A DNA stretch of 64,000 nt from Prorocentrum cordatum (lineage: Eukaryota; Sar; Dinophyceae; Prorocentrales; Prorocentraceae). Every line of letters starts with the position of its first letter. Positions within the stretch are counted from its first letter, which is position 1. Below, piece after piece: positions 1-9,366 of this stretch. Position numbers and translations under genes: made by a program. The stretch covers positions 269,598 through 333,597 of the forward strand of contig CAUYUJ010020516.1 of NCBI GenBank assembly GCA_963575745.1. Direction: 5' to 3'. The notes below the pieces were generated by a model. The model saw only the letters and a program-made list of their open reading frames with translations. It did no database searches and was not told the DNA's origin.

Positions 1-1081
1 CGCGGTATAGAAGCCTGGCTGCGGGCACTGCGCCGTCCTGGGCACCCTCATCGCCACCCCCAATCCGATGGAGCCCATAGAGATTGTACGCGCCCACCCG
101 CGTACATGAACACGCCCCCCCGGTCCGCGAGACCAGCCGCGTGATACGAAAGTTCGCGCAATGCGCACTCTCGAAACCAACGTGGATTCGCGTACGTGTA
201 CGTCCTTCTTTCGCTCCTGAATCCGGGAGACGTAAGACTCGGGTACGGAGCACTCGGGGTCATCAGAATAATGACGAGACCAAATCTGAAATTTGACGCG
301 ACCTCTCGCTGCAAACATCCCACGAAAACCGGACCGTCAAAATCCGGGACGCGCTCGCCAAAGAAACGTCGGCAAACTCGAGCTTCGGCTTACTCGAGTC
401 TTACGTTTTCCTGGCTGAACTCCGCCACCCCAGTCCCCAGGGGGCGGCGACCGTGAGGACGGAGAGGATGCCGACAACGATGCTGCTGGCGGAGACGAGC
501 AGCGGGAAGCTCATGGCCCTCGACCGGGGCGGGCGGGCGAGGCGGCCGCCTTGCCTTCGCAGGAAGTGGCCAGGGTCGCCGAGGGGGCAGGGAGAGGTGG
601 TGACTGAGATGGTCGTGTGGATTACAGTCAAAACAGGTTATGAAGGACTGGTAGCAAGGACGCAAAATCCTTGGAGGCCGAAGCTGGGATTTTTTGGGCG
701 GCGGGCGACCAATGAAAACGGCAAAGAACTGGCCACAAAGACAAGGGCACAAGACAAGGACAACGCGTGGCCTTAATAGGCGCGTTGACTGTAGGAGGCA
801 ACTCCTGGGAGATCTTCGCAAGATCGGTAAAGACTATTCAGCCCCAGTGAGGTGGGCCATCAAGCCGGATGAACGCAAATCAAGCCTGGGATTCAGACCG
901 GATGGAGCGGGATCAATCGGAACTAGGCGGGACTATGCTGGATTAGGTCAGTTTTCAACAACGGGTATGCCAGCACCGATGCTGAATATAACCTCCCAGG
1001 ACTTGTATCATAGCGTGGAGGCGCATAGTCGTCTACCGAGCGCACCAATCCCATGTTGGGCGACTCCGACTGGTGTTGTTT
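1..1081. other. no gene recognised
   Basis: GC-rich sequence with only short, overlapping, compositionally odd open frames on both strands. I see no conserved motif, repeat family or RNA gene here. Confidence 0.6.
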
Positions 1082-1210
1082 ACAAAGGGTGTGGTTTGCA
1101 ACCCGCGCCTGGGGAGGGGGGGCTGGCGAGGACCTAGACATACATGTCTGCCACGCCCCGACGAGGGCTCGTCAAACCATGGGCGCAATAAGGGGACCCC
1201 CTAACCCAAA
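1082..1210 (+). repeat. dispersed repeat R, copy 1
   Basis: About 125 bp matching 12316-12440 in the same orientation. Shared blocks include GGGTGTGGTTTGC, CCCGCGCCTGGGG and CCCCGACGAGGGCTCGTCAA. No coding capacity is recognisable, and the termini are not defined by these two copies alone. Confidence 0.75.
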
Positions 1211-1618
1211 CGGCGCCGATCGCAAACCACATCCCAACCCACACCCATTGTAGCCGCCGACCTGCGATCGATACACCTCCGCGCCACCACTGGCACCGGT
1301 AGTGACAAGGCAGCCTGTCTTCGAGGTAAGCCGCCCCCAACCTCGAGCAATACAGAGGGGCGTACTGCAGACACGACGGCAGAAACCGGCTCGCGCTGAC
1401 TTTCGACGGATGGCGTAAGCCTCTCCTATCGGAGGCTGGGGAGGGAGATCGAAGTGGAACAGCGAGCCCCCCACGAAGGAGATCGGTTTCGGTTTCGGGT
1501 TCATTCTCGGCCGTGCGGGCGAGGCGAAGCTGTGTGGGCGGGCGACAGGAATGCCTTCGCTTTTGCTGGAGCGTGACAAGACACTTGTCCGAACCTCCCC
1601 TGGTGGGCGGGCGGCGGC

Positions 1619-1795
1619 CAGGTTGGTGTCCCGTCGGTGTCCCGTCGGTGTTCCGATTGGTGTCCTGATTGGTGTCCCGATTGGTGTCCTGATGGTGTCC
1701 TCATGGTGTTTCGATGGTGTCCTGGTGGTGTCCCAATAGGTGCCAAGAGTGGTGTTCCGATGGTGTCCTGATTGTGTCCCTGTGGTGTCATGTCC
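1619..1795 (+). repeat. GGTGTCC minisatellite
   Basis: Degenerate tandem units of about 12-13 bp built on GGTGTCC(C/T)GAT. A neighbouring stretch (about 1860-1995) is rich in GATCGA and GTGAGATCGA. Open frames crossing it are repeat artefacts. Confidence 0.8.
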
Positions 1796-1995
1796 AGCGC
1801 TGCAATGCTAGTCTGGCGACCACGGACCGCCAAGCTCTGCCAACAATATAGAGATATTGATAACGGGATCGATAGTGAAATTGGCCTTGAGGTCGAAAAG
1901 GAGATCGATTGAGTGAGATCGGTAATGATATTGATCGATGGTGAGGTCGACCGAGTGGGGCCGATAGTGAGATCGAACGTGAGATCGATAGAGGG

Positions 1996-2674
1996 ATCAC
2001 ATCGCGACGCAGCATCGTCATCACGCATCGTCGCCAATTCGAGGACGCATCACCAACATCGTCATCATCACAACCATCGTAGTTACCATCAAAAGGCTCT
2101 TTCCCCCCAAACCTCCTTGTCACCCGAAGGGTTGTCGTATAGGTATGTCTCATATGAAACGGCCTTTTTGAGCCTACACTCAAAATGGTGTTGGCTCGGA
2201 GATGGCAAACGCTTCTCCCCCTGACAACCCCCTTCTACACCCCAAGACGAGGATCGCTCCGCGCTTCCCGTCATACACCGGATCGGCGGTTCCAGCGCCA
2301 CGATCCCTCATCCATTACTTACACGTGGTTCGCGCACCACGAGCAATAGTCTCAAATAAAGTTCGCTGAATCCGCACTCCCAATGGCCGCGATCCCCTGC
2401 AATTTACGCCAGATTCGCGCTCGTAAGTTACGAAGGGCCAAACAAGTACCACACCAAGAGCGCGCTCGGAAGAGTCCAAGCAGCTCCACCAGGCTCCTAA
2501 TGGGCAGCAGCACGTCCCAGAGATGGCCTAACATGTGAAACCTGAGGGGACCACAAGGCATCCGAGAGGGTTGCCCAGAAGAGGAAGGGACTCCGGCTGC
2601 GTGAGAGGGCCAGTGACACATCGGGGACGCACTGGCCCAGGTCAATGCAAGCTCGGGTCAGTCAGGCGTTGCAA
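1996..2674. other. no gene recognised
   Basis: A short CATCATCA-rich patch at about 2020-2070 is followed by unremarkable sequence. No motif or repeat family is recognised. Confidence 0.5.
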
Positions 2675-2888
2675 TTTGGACGCCCGAAATGGGTACGGAA
2701 AGAATGGGTACAATGCCCAACAACAAATGTTGTCCCAAACCAACAGCGGCCGCTGCTGGGCAGGCCGGCCTTCTGTCTCGAATGGTGACAGGCCGCAGCG
2801 GCGTGGACAGCGAGTCCTGGTCAGAATGAACAGGAACTGCTGTTGGGCATTGTACCCATTCTTTCCGTACCCATTTCGGGCGTCCAAA
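2675..2888 (+). mobile_element. family E inverted-repeat element, copy 1
   Basis: A 214-bp element with perfect 48-bp terminal inverted repeats: 2675-2722 is the exact reverse complement of 2841-2888, beginning TTTGGACGCCCG. The interior carries CAGCGGCCGCTGCTGGGCAG. A near-identical copy lies at 4891-5103, and diverged copies at 28353-28693 and 31879-32080. There is no coding capacity, so it is probably a MITE or foldback element. I cannot read a convincing target-site duplication. Confidence 0.9.
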
Positions 2889-3685
2889 ATCCTGCAGGAC
2901 CCTGCGCCCAAGCCCGGGTCAACGCCTCGATGCCTGGGAAAAGGGGGCGGGCCACAATGGCCGGAGGCCTTCAGATCACAAACGCCGGCTCCAAAGGGGG
3001 CTGCGCACCGCCAAGCAGGGAGGACGCCACTCCGGAGGAAAGCAGCGATTCCTCATCCTCCTCCTCCTCCTCGCACTCCTACAGTCGGACCTGGGCCAGA
3101 AGAACATCCCTCAAGCACAGGAGACCCCCCGTCGGCCAAAGCAAACAGAACGTCCAGGGGCAGCCTCCCCAGGCTGCACAGGAGCATCCAGCAAACACGA
3201 AGAACACCAGGGTACCCTCCCCGAACCGACCTCGATCTGATACCTCGGTCCGACTGTACTTGCTTTCCTTCGTAGGCAAGGCACAGAAGCGCACAGGCGT
3301 GAGGCGTTAGCTCCACCTCCTCCTGCTCCTTGAGTCCTCCCCCTCATCACCAAGCTTATTCAAGCTCATCGTCCCCACGTGAACCGCAAATCCGAGAAAC
3401 GAGCGGACGGAACAACCCGCGACGCGCCACAGAGGAGCCGGAGACACGACCTGCTGGAGGCCACCCTCCTCCCCTTGCCCCCTCTCAGTGTGCAAACTGT
3501 ACAAATGTCTCTTCCCGAAGTCGTGCGAGGCTCCGTTCGTTTTTGAATGCCGATTAGCGGCACAGAGCGGCACGCGCCCCGCGCCAACCGTCCATCAATC
3601 ACACCCTATTCGACGATACTGGTCGCTGCGCGAAACAGGACAACGTTCGGAGAAATTCAATGCTTCCAAAAAATTCGCCGGCCCA
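2889..3685. other. no gene recognised
   Basis: Contains a short CCTCCTCCT patch at about 3055-3075. Open frames on both strands have no recognisable domain and overlap one another. No repeat family is identified. Confidence 0.5.
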
Positions 3686-4071
3686 ACGGGCCAGAGGCGT
3701 ACTAAGATCTCCGGTAACTGGTTAACAGTTCTTCTAGTTCGCGCGCGCGGGGCGGCCCCTGGGGGTCCCCCGGCGAAAAGTACCCCGACCGCAGCCCGGG
3801 AAGGTCTACTCAGAGATGGTTTTGAGGGCCTTTTTTCGACACCCCTCACGAGGATTGTGGCCTCCGAGGGGGGTGCACTCGACTACCCCGCCCCAAGAGG
3901 CCCCCAAGAGCCCCCCAAGAGGCCCAAGGGGGCCCCAAGACGCCGCCAAGGAGCCCCAAGAGACCCCCAAGAGGCCCCCAAGAGGCCCCCAAGAGGCCCC
4001 AAAGAGGCCCCCAAGAGGCTTCCAAGAGGCCCATAGAGCGCTCGAGGGCCGGCGGAATGAGCGAAGCGATT
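3686..4071 (+). mobile_element. family D retroposon-like element, copy 1
   Basis: About 386 bp starting GGGCCAGAGGCGT and shared in order with 47249-47628. The 5' third is unique (CTAAGATCTCCGG, CTGGTTAACA, a GCGCGCGCGG run). The 3' half (3890-4035) is a degenerate CCCCCAAGAGGCC array, and the end is GAGCGAAGCGATT. In one frame the array reads as a proline/arginine/lysine/glutamate-rich repeat peptide, which I treat as an artefact. The second copy has a 13-bp duplication of its target, supporting a retroposon. Confidence 0.75.
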
Positions 4072-4807
4072 GAATAAGCGAAGGGAGCGCAGGAGACACA
4101 TAAGGTCCGCCACTCCAGCGGTACTCGTAACCTGTTGGACGGGACTGACTGCCAACGGCAGTCCCCCCTCTGCAATTTGAAGTGCTCAAGCCCACGGCAG
4201 GGTTCGTGTCGTGGCGACTCATGCAATGGCTTCTGACACCGCGTGAAGCGGTCAGCCTCGACCGATCGCGGTCTCCAGTAGCGCAGATCCTTCGCTGACG
4301 GCCGACTGTGGACAACTGGTGACGTTCAACCTTGGTCGTAGGGCGCCAGGGTCGCCGCCGCGTCGCTGCGGCGTGCAGAGGAAGAGTCCAGGGAGCAGAT
4401 GCAGTCGGCTGTCCCGGAGGGACAGACACGAGGAGCAAGGTGCTCGAATGCCACCGGCAAGCCCTGAGCAACATGACCATCCGACGCCCCCCTCGCTCCC
4501 GTATAGTTCTCGGAGGAAGGCCAACTTAAAGAGGGGCAGCGATAGAGGGGGCTGGCATAGGAAGGGATGCATCGACCCGGACTCGGCGATACATCGCTGA
4601 CAGATCGGCGATAGGCCCCCGATAGTGAAACCGCACCTTCCTCGGCAGGGTGGGGCTATCAGACCCCTATCGCGATTCATGAGCGATTAAGGGTCGATGC
4701 ACCCCTCCTATCATGCCCATCCCCCACGATCGTTGCCCCTGATTGAGACAACGGTGGCTCCCCAACAAAACTCCGGTCGAATCGGTCCCCGGACCCCTCC
4801 CATCCGT
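4072..4807. other. no gene; short palindromic patches
   Basis: Around 4590-4690 there are GATCGGCGATAGG/CCCCTATCGCGATT-type inverted segments resembling sequence near 44010-44040, 45890-46010 and 56215-56250. No coding feature is recognised. Confidence 0.5.
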
Positions 4808-5226
4808 AGAAGAAGACAACACGCCATAAACATAAATAAACTTTTGGCGCTCCGCGCGGATTTCTTGGATCTGCTCGGGACCCCCTCCCATTTGGACGCC
4901 CGAAATGGGTACGGAAAGAGTGGGTACAATGCCCAACAACAAATGTTGTCCCAAACCAACAGCGGCCGCTGCTGGGCAGGCGGCCTTCTGTCTCGAATGG
5001 GCACAGGCCGCGGCGGCGTGGACAGCGAGTCCTGTTCAAAATGAAAAAGAACTGCTGTTGGGCATTGTACCCATTCTTTCCGTACCCATTTCGGGGGTCC
5101 AGATCCCAGGCGCGCGGAGCGCGCCAGGGCCGGCGCCGGAGGCGCCGCCGGGGGGGCCCAGCGCGAATCCGAGGAATCCGCGCGGAGCGCCAGAAGTTTA
5201 TGTTCATGGCGTTGTTTCTTCTTCGA
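4808..5226. mobile_element. family F inverted repeat enclosing an E element
   Basis: Left arm 4808-4870 and right arm 5167-5226 are imperfect inverted copies sharing GGCGCTCCGCGCGGATT and an AAACATAAA block. The E element at 4891-5103 sits between them, so E appears to have inserted in an older foldback structure. The true ends of F are not fixed with a single copy. Confidence 0.7.
4891..5103 (+). mobile_element. family E inverted-repeat element, copy 2
   Basis: A 213-bp copy closely matching 2675-2888, with one difference in the left TIR (AGAGTGGG for AGAATGGG) and small changes at the right tip. The interior NotI-like CAGCGGCCGCTG core is intact. It is nested inside inverted repeat F. Confidence 0.9.
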
Positions 5227-5379
5227 GTCCCGGCCAAGCTCTCGGGGCGGACCCCGCCGTGGCGACGAGAGGAGGCCCCCGGGAGGCCCCCGAGAGCACG
5301 AGGAAAGCACGGCGGGGAGGGCCGCCGCTGCTGCCTCGACGGGGGCCCTCCTCCAAACTTGTCTTCCCCCTCCTTGGCC

Positions 5380-5536
5380 TACTGTTGGGTCGGACGTGTC
5401 TCCCTACAGGCGGATTTTGGACGAAAAATAATAATAACAAAAAAATGCTCGAAAGTAGTCGAAGAATCGTCCCAAAATATGATGTTTGACTATTTTTGGG
5501 CATTCCTCCTGTAGAGGGACACGCCCGACTTGAACC
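5380..5536. mobile_element. family A TIR element, copy 1
   Basis: Ends are inverted copies: GGTCGGACGTGTCTCCCTACAG at left and CTGTAGAGGGACACGCCCGA at right. The interior is strikingly A/T-rich against its surroundings and contains CGAAAATAGTCGAA-like and TGACTATTTTTGGGC segments shared with the copies at 23.65, 23.99, 25.0, 30.67 and 47.18 kb. It is a non-coding MITE candidate with outer boundaries approximate. Confidence 0.8.
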
Positions 5537-5885
5537 TAGTGACGGCAGGCGGGCTGCAGATGCAGACTGCAAGACGAAGCCAGGACGGGGATAAGATCGG
5601 GCGAGGTTATGATGTTCAAACCTGTTCTAGCCTTGATCACCAGAAAGACTTTCGAGCACCAGGAAAATACCCCAACTGGGGGTTTTCGCGTGTCGGGCCC
5701 TGGGAGGCGATACTCGTTCGACACTGTTTTGATCATCTTCCGGGCGCCCGAAGCATTATTCCTGGGGTGTGGTCCTTACAAACACGATGGGAGCAACAGA
5801 ACTGGTGGGGATACATCGAGACTCTCTGAGATCCCGCGGCCCTGGAGAATGCCTTGGGCACCGCGGCCTTCTCAGAGCGCTCCAA
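5537..5885. other. no gene; fragment of a dispersed repeat
   Basis: Holds a segment (about 5815-5885) with GATCCCGCGGC, GAATGCCTTGGGC and GGCCTTCTCAGAGCGCTCC. It resembles 12580-12640 and, inverted, 56870-56945. No gene is seen. Confidence 0.5.
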
Positions 5886-6056
5886 TCGGCGGTGGACAAA
5901 CCTCCCTTTAGTAAACCTCCCCTTAGTGAAAACGACCTGGGACCGAAATCGACGGACCTGGATCCGCAAAAATGACGGCCGAGACGCCCTCTCGCGAACC
6001 GAAAACGGCCAAATCCTTAATCGACGTGTCAGGGTAGGAGGTCTATCCACCTCCGA
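5886..6056 (+). mobile_element. family B MITE, copy 1 (171 bp)
   Basis: Starts TCGGCGGTGGACA and ends CCACCTCCGA, an imperfect TIR. It is flanked by the direct repeat TCCAA (5881-5885 and 6057-6061). Interior landmarks shared with other copies are CCCTTTAGTAAACC, GACGCCCTCTCG, GAACCGAAAACGG and TCGACGTGTCAGGGT. It has no coding capacity. Confidence 0.93.
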
Positions 6057-6061
6057 TCCAA

Positions 6062-6904
6062 AGCGCGCTCCGAGAGCGCTCCGGAGGAGCTCCGGAACGG
6101 ATCTGTCCTCGCCTCCGCCCCGTCCGAGGCCGCCAGGGCGAGCGTCGGAGATGGGCGGGCCTCCAGTTGTCGCCGATGCCTCCCGCGAGGTCGTGGCCAT
6201 CGGCGCACCTCTGCCCAGGCACGGGCGAGCCGAGCAGCCACCCTCGGCTGCACGTAGGAGTGACCCTGGGTAAGAGTGACCTTTGGTGCGCGGCTTTTTG
6301 GGGGCTGCGGGAGGGCCAAACACAAGCGCGCAAGACGCCACTGCCGCCTCGCGTTCAGCGATCGGGGACCCCAGTGGGCCCGCACCAAAGGTCACTCCGG
6401 CGCAGGGTCACTCTTACGTGTCGTCGACACCCACCGACGCGCACTCGAGCGCGCCCAGGGAAAGGCCACGAGAGAGGCCGAGCACCTCCTCGGGCAACAG
6501 CTCTGCGCCAGGACGGGGATGGGGGGAACAGGGCGAAGCCCGACGACTTTCCGCCCCGAGCCCTCTCTGAGCCTGCCGGTGTCCCTGGCTCGCGGAGGAG
6601 GGCAGCGACGAGCCCTGGGCGCGGGTTCCGTCCAGTCGCCCGGGCGTCCGGGGAGGAGGCGCACAGCGCTGCTTCTCGCCGCCCGGGGCTCTGAAGGGGG
6701 GGGGGCCTGTGCTCGGATCGGCCACTCCGAAGGGGCGTGGCCTGAAGGGGGCCGGACGATCCTCGGGACGCATGCGCGCCAACGTGTGCTTGCCCCCCGA
6801 CGCCCTCTCTAAGACGCCGCAGGCCAGTGCAGCGAGGACCGAGGCAGGCTGCGTGCCATCGGTGGAGCTGCACGGGGCGAGCACGCAGTCTGCTGACACA
6901 CGAG
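6062..6904. other. no gene recognised
   Basis: Contains two near-inverse segments around 6240-6290 and 6380-6420 sharing GAGTGACC/GGTCACTC and AAGGTCACTC motifs, so it may be a short foldback element. Long open frames in several phases overlap and have no recognisable domain. Confidence 0.45.
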
Positions 6905-7020
6905 GAGGAGGAGGAGGAGGAGGAGGAGGAGGAGGAGGAGGAGGAGGAGGAGGAGGAGGAGAAAGAGGAGGAGAAATAGGAGGAGGAGGAGGAGGAGGAG
7001 GAGAAAGAAAGAAAGAAAGA
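6902..7020 (+). repeat. (GGA)n microsatellite bordering the LINE 3' end
   Basis: Almost uninterrupted GGA units ending in a GAAA/GAAAG stretch at about 7006-7022. On the minus strand this is a TTTC stretch followed by (TCC)n, directly after the LINE 3' region. The LINE is therefore bounded here by the same microsatellite that borders its 5' end at about 12000. Confidence 0.95.
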
Positions 7021-7499
7021 AAGCTCATGGAGTTCATGCCGTCTGGCACCGAAACGCCCTGCACCTTGCAGCCTCGAAAATTGGGCTGGGAGGGGCTGGG
7101 ATCCAGCGCGAGAGAACTCTGAGAGGCCTTACAACGACCAGCCACTGTACCACTACCAGCGCCCTCAGCTCGAGGCTGCACTGCCCCGCTCAGAGGCACC
7201 CCTCGGAGGGATTCGCCCTCCCTGGGGGCCCCCTGGGGGACCAGACGACCTTCCCCGCCCCCTCCCCCCCGTCCCCTTAGGGCGCGCCAAAACTACAGTG
7301 GGAGGCACCTGCCCCCGCGCCGCCTGAGAAATCTCCAAAACTGCTGGGACCTTCCCCTGAGCCCTTAATTCTAAAAATCTTACGCTTCCGGCGAATGCCG
7401 CCGGGATGCCGTGCAAGGAAGAGGAGGAGGCCGAAGGAGCGGGGCTTCGAGAGAGCTGGGCGCATGAGCCTGCTGGCCCCTGCTCGGGGCTACTGTGCC
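7021..7499 (-). other. LINE 3' untranslated region
   Basis: Lies between the stop of the last LINE ORF and the microsatellite. No further conserved ORF is recognised. The terminal minus-strand sequence is a short (CTTT)n run merging into (TCC)n, rather than poly(A). Confidence 0.6.
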
Positions 7500-8204
7500 T
7501 CACTTCGACACCATCGCGGCGAGGAGGCGGCCCGCGTCCCTCTCCAGCGGCCCCTTGGGAGCTGCTCCCACGCGCCTCTTGGCCCCCTGCTTCACCATTA
7601 TGGCGTCGAACAGTTTGGTGAACACCTGCATGTCCGAGTCGGTCTGGTCGAAGGCGAGCTGAATCCGGCCCTTGTCTTGCAGCACTCCCCCCGGCCCCTT
7701 GTTGCGCCTCCACTTGAAGTAGGGCACCCTCTCCGCGATCTTCAGGGGCTCCAGCGTGACGATCACATTGTTCCAGAAGTCCATCAGCGGGGCTTTGTGC
7801 TCGCCCAGCTCCTGCTTGCCGGCCCACTGGAGGAATGCCACAAAGACGTGGACATGTGGGGGCCCCCGCGACTCGAAGTCGGGACTCCCGCCCTCCTGCC
7901 TCTCCTTCCTGAGCCGCTCGCTCTCGGTGTTGTAGTCCTTCCCCGCCGCCTCGAGGGCCAAGCCCACGTGCTCGTCGCCCTTGAGGTCCACCTCCCAGGT
8001 GCGGTACACGGTGCCGACGACCTCGGCCAGGCAGCGCGAGTCCGAGAGCACGAGCTTGGTTAGCACCACGAGGAGCTCGCGCATGGCCGCGTCGCCCCCC
8101 TTCTTGGCCGCCGCCGCGATCTCCTTCCGGGCTACCTTGGCCTCGGCGGCGGCGTCGTCGCGAGACTCGGGGCCCCTTTTCTTCATCCAGGCTGGGGTCT
8201 CCAT
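7500..8204 (-). CDS. LINE 3'-terminal ORF, unknown function
   Basis: 234 codons from ATG at 8204 to TGA. It is compositionally protein-like: a charged, Ala/Lys-rich N-terminus (residues about 7-40), a leucine-rich helical stretch beginning MRELLVVLTKLVLSD, and the motif GPPHVHVFVAFLQW near residue 115. I recall similar GPPH(V/I)HV-containing C-terminal regions in dinoflagellate LINE proteins; this is memory, not a search. It occupies the same frame as the endonuclease/RT ORF and starts inside the end of the zinc-finger frame. It may be a separate overlapping ORF or the continuation of one polyprotein after a second one-base shift near 8210-8260. No catalytic motif is visible; a nucleic-acid-binding or packaging role is only a guess. 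Confidence 0.8.
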   Translation of the reverse strand: METPAWMKKRGPESRDDAAAEAKVARKEIAAAAKKGGDAAMRELLVVLTKLVLSDSRCLAEVVGTVYRTWEVDLKGDEHVGLALEAAGKDYNTESERLRKERQEGGSPDFESRGPPHVHVFVAFLQWAGKQELGEHKAPLMDFWNNVIVTLEPLKIAERVPYFKWRRNKGPGGVLQDKGRIQLAFDQTDSDMQVFTKLFDAIMVKQGAKRRVGAAPKGPLERDAGRLLAAMVSK

Positions 8205-9366
8205 GGCGGCTGTGAGCGAGGCCTCTCGCGCGAGGGAGCGCCACGGGCGCCGGCAGGTGCTTGACGAGATGGCTACAGAGCTCGTCCTCGTCTGCAGCCG
8301 TGACCTGGCATATACGACACTCGAGCGACGATGGCGGCGCTGCCGCCCTGAACGTTGACCCCCCCATGGACGGGCAGCGACCTGACAGCATAGCCGTCAG
8401 CAGGTGTCTCGCCGCTGTCACCGGCGTCGCGAATATCCCTCGGCACACAATGCAACGACTTGACATGGTTAAAACGTGTGCGAGACTGCGAACCTGATGG
8501 TGATGGCATCGATGATTGATCAGGGCCTTCTTGGATTCATAGGCCTTCCCGCATTGCGAACCGTCCTCGAGTTTCCAGTCGCAGACCCACTCGTGCGCAG
8601 GGGGAGGGGGAGGCACCTCCCCCTCCACTGGCCCCTCCTCCTCCTCCTCCTCTTGGTACCCTGGCGGCGGGATCTCCACGCGCATCGGTCTCCAGCGGAT
8701 CTCTGTGAAATCCATGGCAACGAAATCCTTGGCGATCTCCTCCTCCACCAGGCGGCCGGGTGCCGCGGCGAGCTCGTGCAGCACGGACGGGTCGTCCATC
8801 ATGGGGATCGCCTTCTCGAAGTCGCTCTGAATCCTGCGCGCCCACGGCGAGGCTGACGCTGTGAGGACGCCACCAATGCAGGGGACCTCGTCGAGCAGCC
8901 CGATCTTCACGAACAAGGCGCAGAGCTCCTGCTGGTGAGCGGCCGGTCGCCGTGCCCAGCTTTGGTACCACCTCAGCCTCCGCACCCATAGCTCATGGCC
9001 TGCAGGCGCCAGTTTCCAGTAATGGAGCACCTTCTCGTTGGTCCATCGCTTGATGTGGCCGTTGGACGTCGTCGTCGCTCGTCCCTTCATCGCGATGCGC
9101 CCGAAGTGCGCGAGCCGCCCGTCCATGGCCTTCTCCTGCGCGGGCGTCGTCATCATGGCCTCCATGCCGCTAAGGAGGGCATTCTGAGGGAGGCTGATCA
9201 GCAAGGTGCGCTTGAACTGCCACGGGACCGAAAGGCCCCAGATCCCTCCTGCACTGTAGAACGCCGCCGACGCCGCGTTCAATCGGAAAGTAAGCTCCGT
9301 CCCCGCCGTGCCCTGGAGATTGATCCTGGGCCCGAGGTACCTCGTCTCCTCCTTGAGCTCCCCCCC
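8205..9366 (-). CDS. LINE post-RT region with zinc-finger-like motifs
   Basis: This stretch belongs to an open frame running 9426 to 7165, but only about 9366-8210 looks like real coding. It begins just after the G7 run with LKEETRYLGPRINLQG, the usual thumb-region YLG motif that follows the RT palm. It continues with a Trp/Arg-rich helical region, an acidic Glu run and a poly-Pro spacer. Three zinc-finger-like motifs follow: C-x9-C-x12-H-x3-H (residues 282-309 of the open frame), CxxC...H...C (325-351) and CxxC-x12-H-x3-H (370-390). C2H2 fingers near RT are typical of LINEs and usually bind nucleic acid. It has no start codon of its own and needs a -1 shift from the upstream ORF to be expressed. 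Downstream of about 8210 this frame is the antiphase reading of the next ORF. Confidence 0.85.

Noticed and set aside
7165-8200. The left part of the 9426-7165 minus-strand frame as a protein
   Set aside because: From about 8210 leftward it is Arg/Gly-rich antiphase sequence, while the other minus-strand frame (8204-7500) is clearly protein-like.
9360-9366. Programmed -1 ribosomal frameshifting in the LINE as a firm call
   Set aside because: The heptamer is suitable, but the shift would fall inside the RT thumb and no conserved downstream structure can be shown from one copy. A one-base indel or read error is simpler.
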